A DNA stretch of 64,000 bases. Origin: Scolanthus callimorphus. Its lineage: Eukaryota; Cnidaria; Anthozoa; Actiniaria; Edwardsiidae. Shown here piece after piece: positions 1 to 10,787 of the stretch. The notes below the pieces were generated by a model, which worked only from the letters and a program-made list of their open reading frames with translations, did no database searches and had not been told where the DNA came from. The stretch covers positions 2,939,942-3,003,941 of the forward strand of contig CM066915.1 of the NCBI GenBank assembly GCA_033964015.1. Reading direction: 5' to 3'. How positions within the stretch are numbered: the stretch's first letter is position 1; each line of letters opens with the position of its first letter. The translations under genes and the position numbers were made by a program.

Positions 1-440
1 TTACTAGCACGAGTTTAATGGTAAACATCTGTTTATAAGAGCTTTGCAGCACGTAGTAATCCAAATTTAAGCAACCGCCGACAACCCATCCAAATACTAT
101 TCCCAGCACGTACTGCCAAGTCTTCAGTAGGCGATGTTTAAAAGGAAAGACCACAGCGTAGGCGCGCTCCAATGAACCAGTCACGAAGGAAAAAAGTGAT
201 ACAATTAGAGCAATGTTGTTAATACCCAACACTATGTTGGATAGTTTTTCTTCCTGAAGCTGTACAGCGACTGCTAATGTAACGCCGATGCAAACTTCTG
301 CAAGTGTTAAATTTAGAAATAAAACTTGACTTTTTGACGCGGAAAGATTTTCTAGGGAACACTGCACAAGCAAGAGTGTTAGCGAGTACAACGACCAGCG
401 ATTCTATAAACAGAATCGTGGAAACTACACTGAACTCCAT
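1..440 (-). pseudogene. Class A GPCR pseudogene, copy A (cut by window edge)
   Basis: Reading from a conserved start at 440, the minus strand gives an N-terminus and first transmembrane helix nearly identical to the intact paralogues at 3276-4163 and 7030-7920 (motif LANTLACAVF, then RKSFRVKKSSF). The frame then fails at about 315, where a base is missing relative to the paralogues. The following TM2-TM3 region carries further differences, including loss of the AD motif of TM2. Homology continues to base 1 (SLERAYAV-like, FKHRLLKTW-like and the ECL2/TM5 start), so the gene continues outside the window. The family acts as plasma-membrane G-protein-coupled receptors. This copy cannot encode one as read. 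That it is a duplicate of its neighbours is directly visible; whether the frameshift is fixed or a sequencing error is unknown. Confidence 0.82.
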
Positions 441-2180
441 GGCTTTAGACGAAACACCAACTCGTGACCGTTATAGGACTCGTTGTTCGTAAATTAAAAA
501 GGGAGAGGTCGTGCAATTAATTTGAATATCTTGAAGCAGATGGTATGGAGTTAAAACGCGTTGAAGCTTAAAAAAACACTAAACGTATAATGGCCCTCCG
601 TTTGGTCCTTTTTTATTTGATGTGCTTCTAACCGAAGCGTTGGGACCATTGAAAGACCAATGGGATAATGTAAAGTAAAATAAACACAAACACAAACAAA
701 GTTCGACAATTGTCTTATCACAGGTGGTACTCAGTTATGCTAATCCACGGTTGCGCTGCCCCCACGATATCATGTGAAAGTGTACACTGATTGCCTTGCT
801 AGATACACCTTATATGCCTTTGTCACATATTGGTCATTAGGATTAGAAAATGTACAAAAGTGAGCGCCCTCCAATAATTGCCAAAAAAGTTCATCATTCA
901 GCTCTGCAGGAAACAGACCCCTTGGTGATAGGAAGGGCAAACAGGTGTTATTCTTGGTTTTCAGTTGTCACGTGACTAAATTTATCTCCCCAAATATACT
1001 TTGAAATGCTGTATACTCAACAGAACTGTAAAGAGAACACAAGATTATGTTTCCTTGATAAATTTGAGGCCTATTGAGCGTTTTCCAAGCGAATTATATG
1101 GAAATGAATCCCCGCCATTTTGTACAGTAAATGTATGGAGCCGCCGTGTTGGTGCCCAAGGAGATGAGCACCAACATGGCGGCCGAATTACCAGTTCTCC
1201 AAAACGGCTATTTAATCGATCATATCAACAAGAATCTTGTCGGAATGGTAGGATGTGAACATTAATAACATTCTAATTTGTTTAGATTGTAAGAATTAAG
1301 GAAATTGAGTAAATACGGCACGCTCAAAATATTTGACTGGTGTTGCGTGACATAAATAGCTTCAGCGATATCTCCGGAACTACGTGGCAGAAGGTGCCGA
1401 GATTTGGTGTGATGACTCCTTCAGTAGAGTTATAATCAACATTGAAAGTACATCTCCGTAGAGGTTTTACTTTAGAAGTTAGCATTTTGATGACGTCACG
1501 TGAAAACCACCAATTCCGAATTTGTCACCTCATGACTTCTCTTTATTATTGCAACAAGGTATTTATTTGCACAGTGCAGTATTAAAGTGCGACATTACAT
1601 GACACTAGTGACTATTACCTCCAAGGCCTCCGTGTTATTGCTCTACTAGTATTGAGCGCAAGGCTATTCCACAGCCGTTTTAATTGATCTCGTGATAAAT
1701 TCAAATTTGAAGATCTAAGTCCTAAGGAACTTCTCATGTTCTGAATGGGTGTGCCTAGACCTTAGACCTCCTGTGATGCTTACAAAGTTCAGACCCTGAT
1801 TTTAGACCCTGAGTGTAGACCCTTATTTAGCAAAGTTGTTACCGACGTGACTTCTGTGACGCCTGTATCCCAGATCCCAGATTTAAATTTTTAGAGCGTG
1901 AAAATTCTACAAAATTTGACCTTCCAAATTTAAAAGTTCGATAACTTTTGAACAAAGCAAAATTAAAAAAAAAAACAGACACGGTTTTTGAGAAACACTA
2001 TTAAGGATTAAAACAATGTAATACTTGGGAGCCGAGGTCTAGCAGTTCGACAGCGTTAGCTCTTGAAAATCTCACACCCGAAGTTTTAATAAAACCTTTA
2101 AAAAATTCATGAAAAAAATATTTCTTTTTGCCATAGTTCGCTAGTCCATTCTATAAGCTTGTCAACGATATATAGGTTGA
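441..2180. other. GPCR 5' flank, unit A (noncoding)
   Basis: No gene is seen. Apart from the insertion at 954-1513, this stretch aligns with 4164-5930 and with 7921-8770, which are the 5' flanks of the next two receptor copies. Shared blocks include ATTTGCACAGTGCAGTATTA near 1565, 4705 and 8463, and runs of 'agaccctgatttt'. It is paralogous flank carried along by tandem duplication and may include the receptor promoter, but no specific promoter element is demonstrable. Confidence 0.7.
954..1513. mobile_element. Short TIR element inserted in unit A
   Basis: The same flank in units B and C runs straight through 'ttattccgaa'. Here it is split by 560 bp that begin TTGGTTTTCA and end TGAAAACCACCAA, imperfect terminal inverted repeats that both lead into GTCACGTGAC-like sequence. 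A 3-4 bp target duplication (TTC or ATTC; 951-953 and 1514-1516) flanks it. No transposase is encoded, so it is a MITE-like non-autonomous DNA transposon. An internal hairpin lies around 1149-1176 (ttggtgcccaaggagatgagcaccaa). Confidence 0.75.
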
Positions 2181-2477
2181 TATGTTTTGGCTAAACTAAG
2201 GACGTGTATGATTTTTTTCGAACACTTGCGAAGGTTCTCAGTAACCTTAACACTAATGACACTATGTACTTTATAAGCGTTTTCCACTCGGGAGAAGTCA
2301 TACGATTCCGCACCGGGAAAGGTAATTTGAAAAGATTAGCTAGTCTAGACCTTTCATTTTATGGCCAACGCTTTCCATCAGGGATAGAAATGATAACGTC
2401 TGTCCATGTTCGTGGCGAATTACGTCACAGGGAGACTGCATAACTGAACTTTGAACACAACGTTGATTGCACTGTAA

Positions 2478-2830
2478 TCAGTTCGCGTTCCTTGTTTCGG
2501 TGAAAGCTCTCTCTGGTGTGTTGCGCAGACATAGGAGGAAGAGACATGGGCCAAGCGCAGTGCCCTGGGGAACTCCCTTGCTGGCTTTGGCACAGCTAGA
2601 ATGATGGCCATCCACTGAAACAAACTGGGAGCGGTTGTGGAGGAGTGAGCTTAACCAGAGAAGGGTTTTCAAGGTGATGCCGTTGTGTTCCAGCTTATGG
2701 ATCACCTTGGGATGTGAATCCTAATCAAAATCTTTGCTGAAATTTTACATAACAACATCACTCTCCGCGTGTTTTTACAAGGAAGACGCCCAATCGTGCG
2801 TGGATAGAGCACGTTGAGTTCTCTTTTTGA
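2478..2830 (-). pseudogene. Non-LTR reverse transcriptase fossil (unit A/B)
   Basis: Minus-strand translation gives a chain typical of the palm region of LINE-type reverse transcriptases: an ALSTHDWASSL-like block at about 2780-2830, then IHKLEHNGI, then FLHNRSQFVSVDG, then GVPQGTALGPCLFLL at about 2500-2570. The GVPQGT.LGP..F block is diagnostic. The frame is broken and the YADD motif is missing, so it is a dead fragment. The same fragment recurs at the same place downstream of other receptor copies (6172-6590, 14100-14525, 19134-19604), showing it was part of the unit before duplication. Confidence 0.78.
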
Positions 2831-3275
2831 AGACAGGCAGAACATAGCTACCAATCAATAGGTTTTTAGTTTAGAAGCAAAGTTACGCCACAAAACATTG
2901 TCATCTGATATCCTTCATTACTAATGTACTAGCCACAACTCACAGCAGAATACTTAACTTTGAACGGTCATAATATCTTGCCATTCAACCGAACTTCTTT
3001 TAAAGTAACATTACTTACTTTTATAACAACGATACGATATTGTCGATGTCGCATTGGAGAGTACAAACACTCGCACAAGCATTGCTTGTCCCTCTGCTCC
3101 GCCCTCACGGAAGACCTTTTTGGATAGGTGCTTCAGAAGAAAATTCGCCATTAATTTTTATTACTAAAAATCTTCATGCTTTGGTCACAACTTTGATTGC
3201 TAATCACTTCGTGTTCCTCGTTGAGGTGAAACTATCTATCTCTATCTCTCCACTGCTTTATCTGTAAAAAGACGA

Positions 3276-4163
3276 CTAAATGCCAGTTTGAGCTGTGGCT
3301 ATTGATCGCATTGCAATCACTGTGGGTTCCCCTGTGCTGTCTCTCCCTTGATAACATATTCTACTACAAGCACAGATAGTTTTTCTTGGAACACATGATT
3401 GTAAGATAAGCCAGAACTCCTTTCGGAATTCTTGGATACGAGCGAAATAGACGACAACGTTAATGAGTGAGTTTAGGTAAAAAAGAGGGACAACGTAGGA
3501 TTCCACAGAATTCAGCACTGGGTGACACGCTTGACACCATATTGATAACAAATGTACCAGTATCACAGGCAAAATGACGATGAAGGAGACAAAGGTAGTG
3601 ATAGACAAAGTGATAGCGAGTCTTATATTACTACGAGCATTCTGTCCTGCAACATGTACAGCTTGCCTTGCTGCCTTGACCTTGATCCAGATGGTGATAT
3701 AACTTGCAAGAATAAGGAATACACCTAAAACCCCTAGCACGAGCTCAATGGTATACATCAATTTTGTTGAGCCTTGCACGTAGTAATCCAAATTGAAGCA
3801 ACCACTAATAACCCATCCAAATACTATTCCCAGCACGTACTGCCAAGTCTTCAGTAGACGATGTTTAAAAGGAAAGACCACAGCGTAGGCACGCTCCAAT
3901 GAACCAGCCACGAAGGAAAAAAGTGATACAATTAGAGCAATGTGGTTAATACTCAACATAATGTTGTACAGTTTTCTCTCCCGAAGCATTACTGCTAATG
4001 TAATACCGGTGCAAAGATCAGCAAGTGTCAAATTCAGGAGAATATAACTTGACTTTCTGACGCGGAAAGATTTTCTAACGAACACTGAACAAGCAAGAGT
4101 GTTAGCCAGTACAATGACAATCGATTCTATAAACAGGATCGTGGAAACTACACTGAAGGCCAT
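3276..4163 (-). CDS. Class A (rhodopsin-like) GPCR, copy B, intact
   Basis: Single-exon 295-residue seven-transmembrane receptor. The start at 4163 (MAFSVVST) is shared by the paralogues. Visible landmarks are N21 in TM1 (LANTLACSVF), the LNLTLAD block with D49 in TM2, S-L-E90-R91-A at the end of TM3 in place of DRY, a basic ICL2 (KHRLLKTW), a basic TM5/TM6 loop (WIKVKAARQAVHVAGQNARS), and TM7 NSLINVVVY followed by FRKEF of helix 8. NPxxY is therefore NVxxY, and the TM6 CWxP position reads VILP. There is no cysteine at the usual top of TM3, but ECL3 has WCQAC. The very short N-terminus and ECL3 cysteines recall the melanocortin/adenosine-like group; the ligand is unknown. The tail has CVPRKTICAC, possible palmitoylation cysteines. 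Intronless copies suggest tandem or retro-copy origin. Confidence 0.9.
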   Translation of the reverse strand: MAFSVVSTILFIESIVIVLANTLACSVFVRKSFRVRKSSYILLNLTLADLCTGITLAVMLRERKLYNIMLSINHIALIVSLFSFVAGSLERAYAVVFPFKHRLLKTWQYVLGIVFGWVISGCFNLDYYVQGSTKLMYTIELVLGVLGVFLILASYITIWIKVKAARQAVHVAGQNARSNIRLAITLSITTFVSFIVILPVILVHLLSIWCQACHPVLNSVESYVVPLFYLNSLINVVVYFARIQEFRKEFWLILQSCVPRKTICACSRICYQGRDSTGEPTVIAMRSIATAQTGI

Positions 4164-4750
4164 GGCTTTAGACGAAACACCAACTCGTGACCGTTATGGG
4201 ACTCGTTGTTCGTAAACTAAAAAGGGAGAGGTCGTGCAATGAATTTGAGTATCTTGAAGCAGATGGTATGGAGTTTGAACGCGTTGAAGCTTAAAAAAAC
4301 ACTAAACGTATAATGGCCCTCCGTATGGTCCTTTTTTATTTGATGTGTTTCTAACCGAAGCGTTGGGACCAATGGGATAATGTAAAGTAAAGTAAACGCA
4401 AACACAAACAATGTTCGACAATTGTCTTATCACAGGTGGTACTCAGTTATGCTAATCCACGGTTGCGCTGCCCCAAGATATCATTGTGAAGGTGTACACT
4501 GATTGCCTTGCTAGATACACCTTTGTCACATATTGGTCATTAGGATTAGAAATTGTACAAAAGTGAGCGCCCTTCATAATTGCCAAACAAGTTCATCATT
4601 CAGCTCTGCAGGAAACCGACCCCTTGGTGATACGAAGGGCAAACAGGTGTTATTCCGAATTTGTCACCTCACGACTTATCTTTATTATTGCAACAAGGTA
4701 TTTATTTGCACAGTGCAGTATTAAAGTGCGACATTACATGACACTAGTGA

Positions 4751-5353
4751 ATGGTATGACTAGTTTTACGGGAAAACTAGGTGGTCTGCGTCTGCGTCGG
4801 CGGAGACGTGAACATGAACAACAACAACCAAAGGTTGAGATTTATGTTAAACGCCGTGGAAAACTGTTGTTTTGCTGACGTTTCGACCGTTAGCCCTAAC
4901 AACTCTTTTCTAATAATTGAGGAGAAGGTGCTCCCTTTGCTCTAACATCTGCAAATGGTTAGACCTTCGCGTCTTCTCGGATAAGGACGTTAAACCGTAG
5001 GCCCCGTCTCTCACATACACTACACTAACCGGAACCAGAGGGACGTTAAAGAACCACGAGGACCGTCAGAAGTTGCCCAACCTCAGTGTCACAGAACTCA
5101 CAATGCTAACACACACTCATGTGTGTGTGGCCCCCTTAGCCCATTTTTTAACATAAATCTCAACCTTTGGTTGTTGTTGTTCATCTTTAACATAAATCTC
5201 AACCTTTGGTTGTTGTTGTTCATCTTTAACATAAATCTCAACCTTTGGTTGTTGTTGTTCATGCTCCGACGAAGGGCTAACGCTCGAAACGTCAGCAAAA
5301 CACCATTTTTCCACGGCGTTTAACATAAATCTCAACCTTTGGTTGTTGTTGTT
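4751..5353. mobile_element. Insertion with target duplication, inverted arms and 39-bp repeats
   Basis: The paralogous flank is interrupted by 603 bp flanked by a 14-bp duplication of CATGACACTAGTGA (4737-4750; 5354-5367 with one mismatch). Inverted arms of about 85 bp run 4813-4897 and 5272-5357 (catgaacaacaac... / ...gttgttgttcatg). Three direct copies of a 39-bp unit (5147-5262), which is also the end of the right arm, give internal tandem structure. The right arm contains CGACGAAGGGCTAACGCTCG followed by AAAC, resembling a degenerate hammerhead core. No protein is encoded. It may be a Penelope-like derivative or other non-autonomous element; the class is uncertain. Confidence 0.7.
5147..5262. 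repeat. 39-bp tandem repeat, three copies
   Basis: Units starting AACATAAATCTCAACC at 5150, 5189 and 5228 repeat every 39 bp and merge into the right inverted arm of the surrounding insertion. Because 39 is a multiple of three, short open frames appear on both strands; these are artefacts of the repeat. Confidence 0.85.
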
Positions 5354-6171
5354 CATGACACTACTGACTATTACCTCAAAGGCCTCCGTGTTATTGCTCT
5401 ACTAGTATTGGGCGCAAGGCTATTCCACAGCCGTTTTAATTGATCTCGTGATAAATTCAAATTTGAAGGTCTAAGTCCTAAGGAACTTCTCATGTTCTGA
5501 ATGGGTGTGTTTAGACCTCCTGTGATGCTTACAAAGTTCAGACCCTGATTTTAGACCCTGAGTGTAGACCCTTATTTAGCAAAGTTGTTACCGACGTGAC
5601 TTCTGTGACGCTTGTATCCCAGATCCCAGATTTTAATTTTTAGGGCGTTAAAATTCTACAAAATTTGACCTTCCAAATTTAAAAGTTCGATAAATTTTGA
5701 AAAAAGCAAAATTAAAAAAAACAGACACGGTTTTTGAGAAACACTATTAAGGATTAAAACAATGTGTTACTTGGGAGTCGAGGTCTAGCAGTTCGACAGC
5801 GTTAGCTCTTGAAAATCTCATACCCGAAGTTTTAATAAAACCTTAAAAAAATTCTAAGTATGAAAAAAATATTTCTTTTTGCCATAGTTCGCTAATCCAT
5901 TCTATAAGCTTGTCAACGATATATAGGTTGATATGTTTTGGTTAAACTAAGGACGTGTATGATGTTTTTTCGAACACTTGCGAAGGTTCTCAGTAACCTT
6001 AACACTAATGACACTATGTACTTTATAAGCGTTTTCCACTCGGGAGAAGTCATACGATTCCGCACCGGGAAAGGTAATTTGAGAAGATTAGCTAGTCTAG
6101 ACCGTTCATTTTATGTCCAACGCTTTCCATCAGGGATAGAAATGATAACGTCTGTCCATGCTCGTGGCGAA

Positions 6172-6590
6172 TTACGTCACAGGGAGACTGCTAACTGAAC
6201 TTTGAGCACAACGTTGATTGCACTGTAATGGCTTCGCGTTCCTTGTTTCGGTGAAAGCTCTCTCTGGTGTGTTGCGCACACATAGGAGGAAGAGACATGG
6301 GCCAAGCGCAGTGCTCTGGGGAACTCCCGAGCTGGCTTTGGTACAGCTAGAGTGATGGCCATCCACTGAAACAAACTGGGAGCGGTTGTGGAGGAGTGAG
6401 CTCAACCAGAGAGGGGTTTCAAGGTGATGCCGTTGTGTTCCAGCTTATGGATCACCTTCGGATGTGAATCCTTATCAAAATCTTTGCTGAAATCTTACAT
6501 AACAACATCACTGTCCGCGTGTTTTTACAAGGAAGACGCCCAATCGTGCGTGGATAGAGCACGTTGAGTTCTCTTTTTGAAGACAGGCAG
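6172..6590 (-). pseudogene. Non-LTR reverse transcriptase fossil (unit B/C)
   Basis: Near-identical to the fossil at 2478-2830. The minus strand reads LLHNRSQFVSVDGHH, then GVPQSTALGPCLFLL, with Q-G changed to Q-S in the otherwise diagnostic GVPQG motif. The frame is broken upstream of IHKLEHNG. It lies in the same position relative to the next receptor (7030-7920) as its sister does to 3276-4163, with a spacing of about 3.75 kb between copies. Confidence 0.76.
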
Positions 6591-7029
6591 AACATAGCTA
6601 CCAATCAATAGGTTTTTAGTTTAGAAGCAAAGTTACGCCACAAAACATTGTCATCTGATATCCTTGATTACTAATGTACTAGCGACAACTCACAGCAGAA
6701 TACTTAACTTTGAACGGTCATAATATCTTGCCATTCTACCGAACTTCTTTTAAAGTAACATTACTTACATTACTTACGATACGATACTGTCGATGTCGCA
6801 TTGGAGAGTACAAACACTCGCACAAGCATTGCTTCCCTCTCTGCTCCGCCCTCACGGAAGACCTTTTTGGATAGGTGCTTCAGAAGAAAATTCGCCACTA
6901 ATTTTTATTACTAAAAATCTTCATGCTTTGGTCACAACTTTGATTGCACAGGCTGAATCACTTCGTGTTCCTCGTTGCGGTGAAACTATCTATCTCTATC
7001 TCTCCACTGCTTTATCTGTAAAAAGACGA

Positions 7030-7920
7030 CTAAATGCCAGTTTGAGCTGTGACTATTGGTCGTATTGCAATCACTCTGGGTTCTCCTGTGCTGTCTCTCC
7101 CTTGATTTAATATTCTACCACAAGCACAGATAGTTTTTCTTGAAACACATGATTGTAAAATAAGCCAGAACTCCTTTCGGAATTCTTGGATACGAGCGAA
7201 ATAGACGGCAACGTTAATGAGTGAGTTTAGGTAAAAAACAGGGATAACGTAGGATTCCATAGAATTCAGCACTGGGTGACACGCTTGACACCATATTGAT
7301 AACAAGTGCACCAGCATCACAGGCAAAATGACGATGAAGGAGACAAAGATAGTGATACACAAAGTGATAGCGAGTCTTATGTTACTACGAGCATTCTGTC
7401 CTGCAACATGTACAGCTCGTCTTGATGCCTTGACCTTGATCCAGATGGCAATATAACTTGCAAGGATAACGGATACACTTAGGATCACTAGCACGAGTTT
7501 AATGGTGAGAATCAGTTTATAAGGGCTTTGCAGCACGTAGTAATCTAAATTCAAGCAACTGCCAATAACCCATCCAAATACTATTCCAAGCACGTACTGC
7601 CAAGTCTTCAGCAGGCGATGTTTAAAAGGAAAGACCACAGCGTAGGCGCGTTCCAACGAACCAGCCACGAAGGAAAAAAGTGATACAATTAGAGCAATGT
7701 GGTTAATACTCAACACAATGTTGTACAGTTTTCTCTCCCGAAGCATTACTGCTAATGTAATACCGGTGCAAAGATCAGCAAGTGTTAAATTCAGGAGAAT
7801 ATAACTTGACTTTTTGATGCGGAAAGATTTTCTAAGGAACACTGAACAAGCAAGAGTGTTAGCGAGTATAATGACAAGCGATTCTATAAATAGAATCGTG
7901 GAAACTACACTGAATGCCAT
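7030..7920 (-). CDS. Class A (rhodopsin-like) GPCR, copy C, intact
   Basis: Single-exon, 296 residues, the closest paralogue of 3276-4163. It keeps the same start context (MAFSVVSTILFIES), N21 in TM1, NLTLAD in TM2, SLERAYAV at the TM3 end, KHRLLKTW in ICL2, WIKVKASRRAVHVAGQNARS in ICL3, VILPVMLVHLLSIWCQAC across TM6/ECL3, and NSLINVAVYFARIQEFRKEF for TM7/helix 8. It has one extra residue in ECL2 (DYYVLQSPYKL versus DYYVQGSTKL). Differences from copy B cluster in ECL2 and TM5 (LTIKLVLVILSVSVILASY), the region expected to shape ligand binding. As in its paralogues the ionic-lock Asp is Glu and the NPxxY proline is valine. It is a plasma-membrane receptor by family; ligand and G protein are unknown. 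Confidence 0.9.
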   Translation of the reverse strand: MAFSVVSTILFIESLVIILANTLACSVFLRKSFRIKKSSYILLNLTLADLCTGITLAVMLRERKLYNIVLSINHIALIVSLFSFVAGSLERAYAVVFPFKHRLLKTWQYVLGIVFGWVIGSCLNLDYYVLQSPYKLILTIKLVLVILSVSVILASYIAIWIKVKASRRAVHVAGQNARSNIRLAITLCITIFVSFIVILPVMLVHLLSIWCQACHPVLNSMESYVIPVFYLNSLINVAVYFARIQEFRKEFWLILQSCVSRKTICACGRILNQGRDSTGEPRVIAIRPIVTAQTGI

Positions 7921-9285
7921 GGCTTTAGACGAAACACCAACTCGTGACCGTTATGGGACTCGTTGTTCGTAAACTAAAAAGGGAGAGGTCGTGCAATTAA
8001 TTTGAGTATCTTGAAGCAGATGGTATGGAGTTTTAACGAGTTGAAGCTTAAAAAAACGCTAAACGTATAATGTTCCTCCGTTTGGTCCTTTTTTATTTGA
8101 TGTGTTTCTAACCGAAGCGTTGGGACCAGTGAAAGACCAATGGGATAATGTAAACACTAACACAAACAATGTTCGACAATTGTCTTATCACAGGTGTTAC
8201 TCAGTTATGCTAATCCACGGTTGCGCTGCCCCAAGATATCATTGTGAAGGTGTACACTTGATTGCCTTGCTAGATACACCTTTGTCACATATTGGTCATT
8301 AGGATTAGAAAATGTACAAAAGTGAGCGCCCTCCATAATTGCCAAACAAGTTCATCATTCAGCTCTGCAGGAAACCGACCCCTTGGTGATACGAAGGCCA
8401 AACAGGTGTTATTCCGAAATTGTCACCTCACGACTTCTCTTTATTATTGCAACAAGGTATTTATTTGCACAGTGCAGTATTAAAGTGCGACATTAATGAC
8501 ACTAGTGACTATTACCTCAAAGGCCTCCGTGTTATTGCTCTACTAGTATTGAGCGCAAGGCTATTCCAAGCCGTTTTAATTGATCTCGTGATAAATTCAA
8601 ATTTGAAGATCTAAGTCCTAAGGAACTTATCATGTTCTGAATGGGTGTGCCTAGACCTCCTGTGATGCTTACAAAGTTCAGACCCTGATTTTGGGCCCTG
8701 AGTGTAGACCCTTATTTAGCAAAGTTGTTACCGTCCCGACGTGACTTCTGTGACGCCTGTATCCCAGATTGCTAGTGCATTGCGACATAACGACATAAGA
8801 AAAAAGTCACGCGAACAAAATTTAGTGATTTCAAGAGGTTGAAGCCGACAAAAATAACATAAGATTGCTTTGGTGAAGTAATCTAATGCAGATCCATGGA
8901 AAATATTGATTGTTTCAATTATTTTCCCGTGCTTTTTCGGTCCTTATATCGTTATGTCGCTAGTGTGCACCGGGCTAAGGGCTGAAACGTGTCTCAAAAC
9001 TAAACATGATTCAAAATATTTCCGTCTCATTGCGCTTCCTGTGAAAATCACAAATACCGATGAGGTGTTTGCTACTAATTATATCTACCGTTTGTGACAT
9101 TTGTTCCAAATTGCAAATGTTATTGAATTCTGAGTGGGAATGCACTTGGTTTCTGAATTGCCCGGGGTACTCCCCATAAAAGAAAATACTTGGATGCTAG
9201 CCGGGGAAAAGGTTCCCAACAATCTTAGCACAGATAAATTGTATTTGTTTTGACGATTATTTATTTGATATATTAAACATGAAGC
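7921..9285. other. GPCR 5' flank, unit C (noncoding)
   Basis: No gene is seen. It aligns with the flanks of units A, B and E. It carries the 181-bp insertion at 8778-8958 and is cut at 9285 by the reverse-transcriptase insertion. The unit resumes at 10788 with ACATGAAGCTTGTTATCTGA, matching 16433 onward in unit E and 22755 onward in unit F. Confidence 0.65.
8778..8958. mobile_element. Small TIR element inserted in unit C
   Basis: About 181 bp bounded by inverted ends TGCGACATAACGACATAAG (8781 onward) and CTTATATCGTTATGTC (ending 8958), flanked by GCTAGTG at 8771-8777 and 8959-8965. Unit E (about 15571) lacks it. It has no coding capacity and is MITE-like. Confidence 0.72.
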
Positions 9286-10787
9286 ACACAATAGCTTTTT
9301 GCTATTGATTTAGCATTTTGAGTGTGGCATAAAGGCATGTTGTTAAAGCTTAAAGCAATCGACATCAGGGATCCTCTGTTAAGCTGCGTGGAGATAAGGA
9401 ATTAACCTTGTGTGAAAGCTAACGTGCTAATGAAATGGTCCCATGTGTGCTTTTGAGCGTTAGCCCTAGTAAGCGGAGAAAGAGAAAAAATCTCTGACCC
9501 CGATCCCCAGGGATTCGAACCCAAAATGTACAATTCCGGGGGAGTAATAATCGAAGGACAGGCTTCAGAGTGGACAGTTAAGGCTGGAATCCCTAAGGCT
9601 CTGTCCTTGGACCTCTACCTTTTATGATATTTATTAATGATATTTCTGAAAACCTCCAATTTGACTGCCTCCTGTATGCTGATGATACTTCTGTTTTTGA
9701 TATTGTTAATGATCCTTATGTTATTAAGCTAAGCTAAGCTAAATAGTGATCTACAAGAAATTAGTCAATGGGCGAAGCGTTGGCTAGTTACGAATAAGCC
9801 AACTAAAACTAAACTATGACTTTTTCTGTAAAGTGCCTAAAACCTTTCCATGGAAGTCTCATCTTTGACAATCGTGAAGTGGATGAAGTGTCGCAGTATA
9901 CTCACTTGGGCCTGACGTTAATAACAATCTGTCGTGGCGCCCACATATTTTAAAGATCTATGAAAAGGCTTGCAAAAGGATAAATATGATGAAAGGTATA
10001 AAATTTAAGGCATCGAGGCAAATTCTCGATACTCTTTTGAGATCCCTTATAGGCCCGGTAACGGAATATGCTGATGTGGTTTGGGATGATTGCAATGAAT
10101 ACGAAAGTGGTCTCCTCCAGCATGCTCAGTATGAAGCTTCCAAAGTGGTCTCTGGTGCCATTAAAGGGACACGCAGGCAATGTGTTGAGAAGAAATATTC
10201 ACAAACTGACGCTTTATTTTAACATTGTAAACGATGCCCTGGATGCCTGCCCATCTTTCTTAAAAAGTCTTCTACCTAGGCAGGTTTTCGATCGAACGAA
10301 CCCAACATCCACTTTTGCATGTCGTACCGAAATATTTAAAAAGTTTTTTTTTTATTCCACAACTGATTTGTGGCATAAAATCCCCTTAGAAATCCGGAGC
10401 TCTGATTGCTTAGCAGAAGTTTAAAAAGCTATGCCATCCTGTTTTCATATGCCTGCATCAAATGATCTTTTCAATTACAAGCACTACTCCGCCAAAATGC
10501 GTGTGCTCTAAATTTCAATCTATTTCAAATTGGATGCATGCCTTCTCCTGCCTGTGCCTGCGGCTTTGATTGTGAATCAATCAAGCACTATCTTTTACAC
10601 TGCCCGATATTTGCTACCCTTCGACAGAGTTTCTCCACCTGCTAGCAAAAAAATAACACACATAAATTAACTATAGCATTTATTTTTTTTCCCGCTGTAC
10701 CGTCCCTACAAAAATTTAATGATAATGAGTAAGCCGCCTTAGATGAGCCAGGCGTGCCCTTGGGCAAACTCAATGTTTAAATAAAAA
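9286..10787 (+). mobile_element. Truncated non-LTR (LINE) retrotransposon insertion
   Basis: Plus-strand translation across 9590-10620 gives the C-terminal half of a LINE reverse transcriptase: SVLGPL, then LLYADDTSVF with the catalytic YADD at 9675-9686, then DLQEISQWAKRWLV, HLGLTL, LSWRPHI, ACKRINMMKG and EYADVVWD, and a Cys/His stretch (CGFDCESIKHYLLHC). Several frameshifts and stops break it, and it lacks the endonuclease and N-terminal RT. The insertion is bounded by an 11-bp duplication AAACATGAAGC (9275-9285; 10788-10798) and ends in an A-rich tail, as expected for target-primed integration. Part of the 5' portion (about 9390-9465) resembles 13485-13558 in unit D, so the inserted DNA may be composite. 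Confidence 0.75.

Larger units (their letters stand above)
4164..5930. other. GPCR 5' flank, unit B (noncoding)
   Basis: No gene is seen. It aligns to 441-2180 and 7921-8770, interrupted by the 603-bp insertion at 4751-5353. Immediately upstream of the receptor start lies a block (about 4164-4520) conserved in all copies, including GACAATTGTCTTATCACAGG and TTATGCTAATCCA. The latter resembles a variant POU octamer (ATGCTAAT), which is only a suggestion. Confidence 0.6.

Noticed and set aside
9505..9530. tRNA-like B box (gggttcgaatccc on the minus strand)
   Set aside because: No A box at the right distance and no cloverleaf could be drawn, so neither a tRNA gene nor a tRNA-derived SINE is supported.
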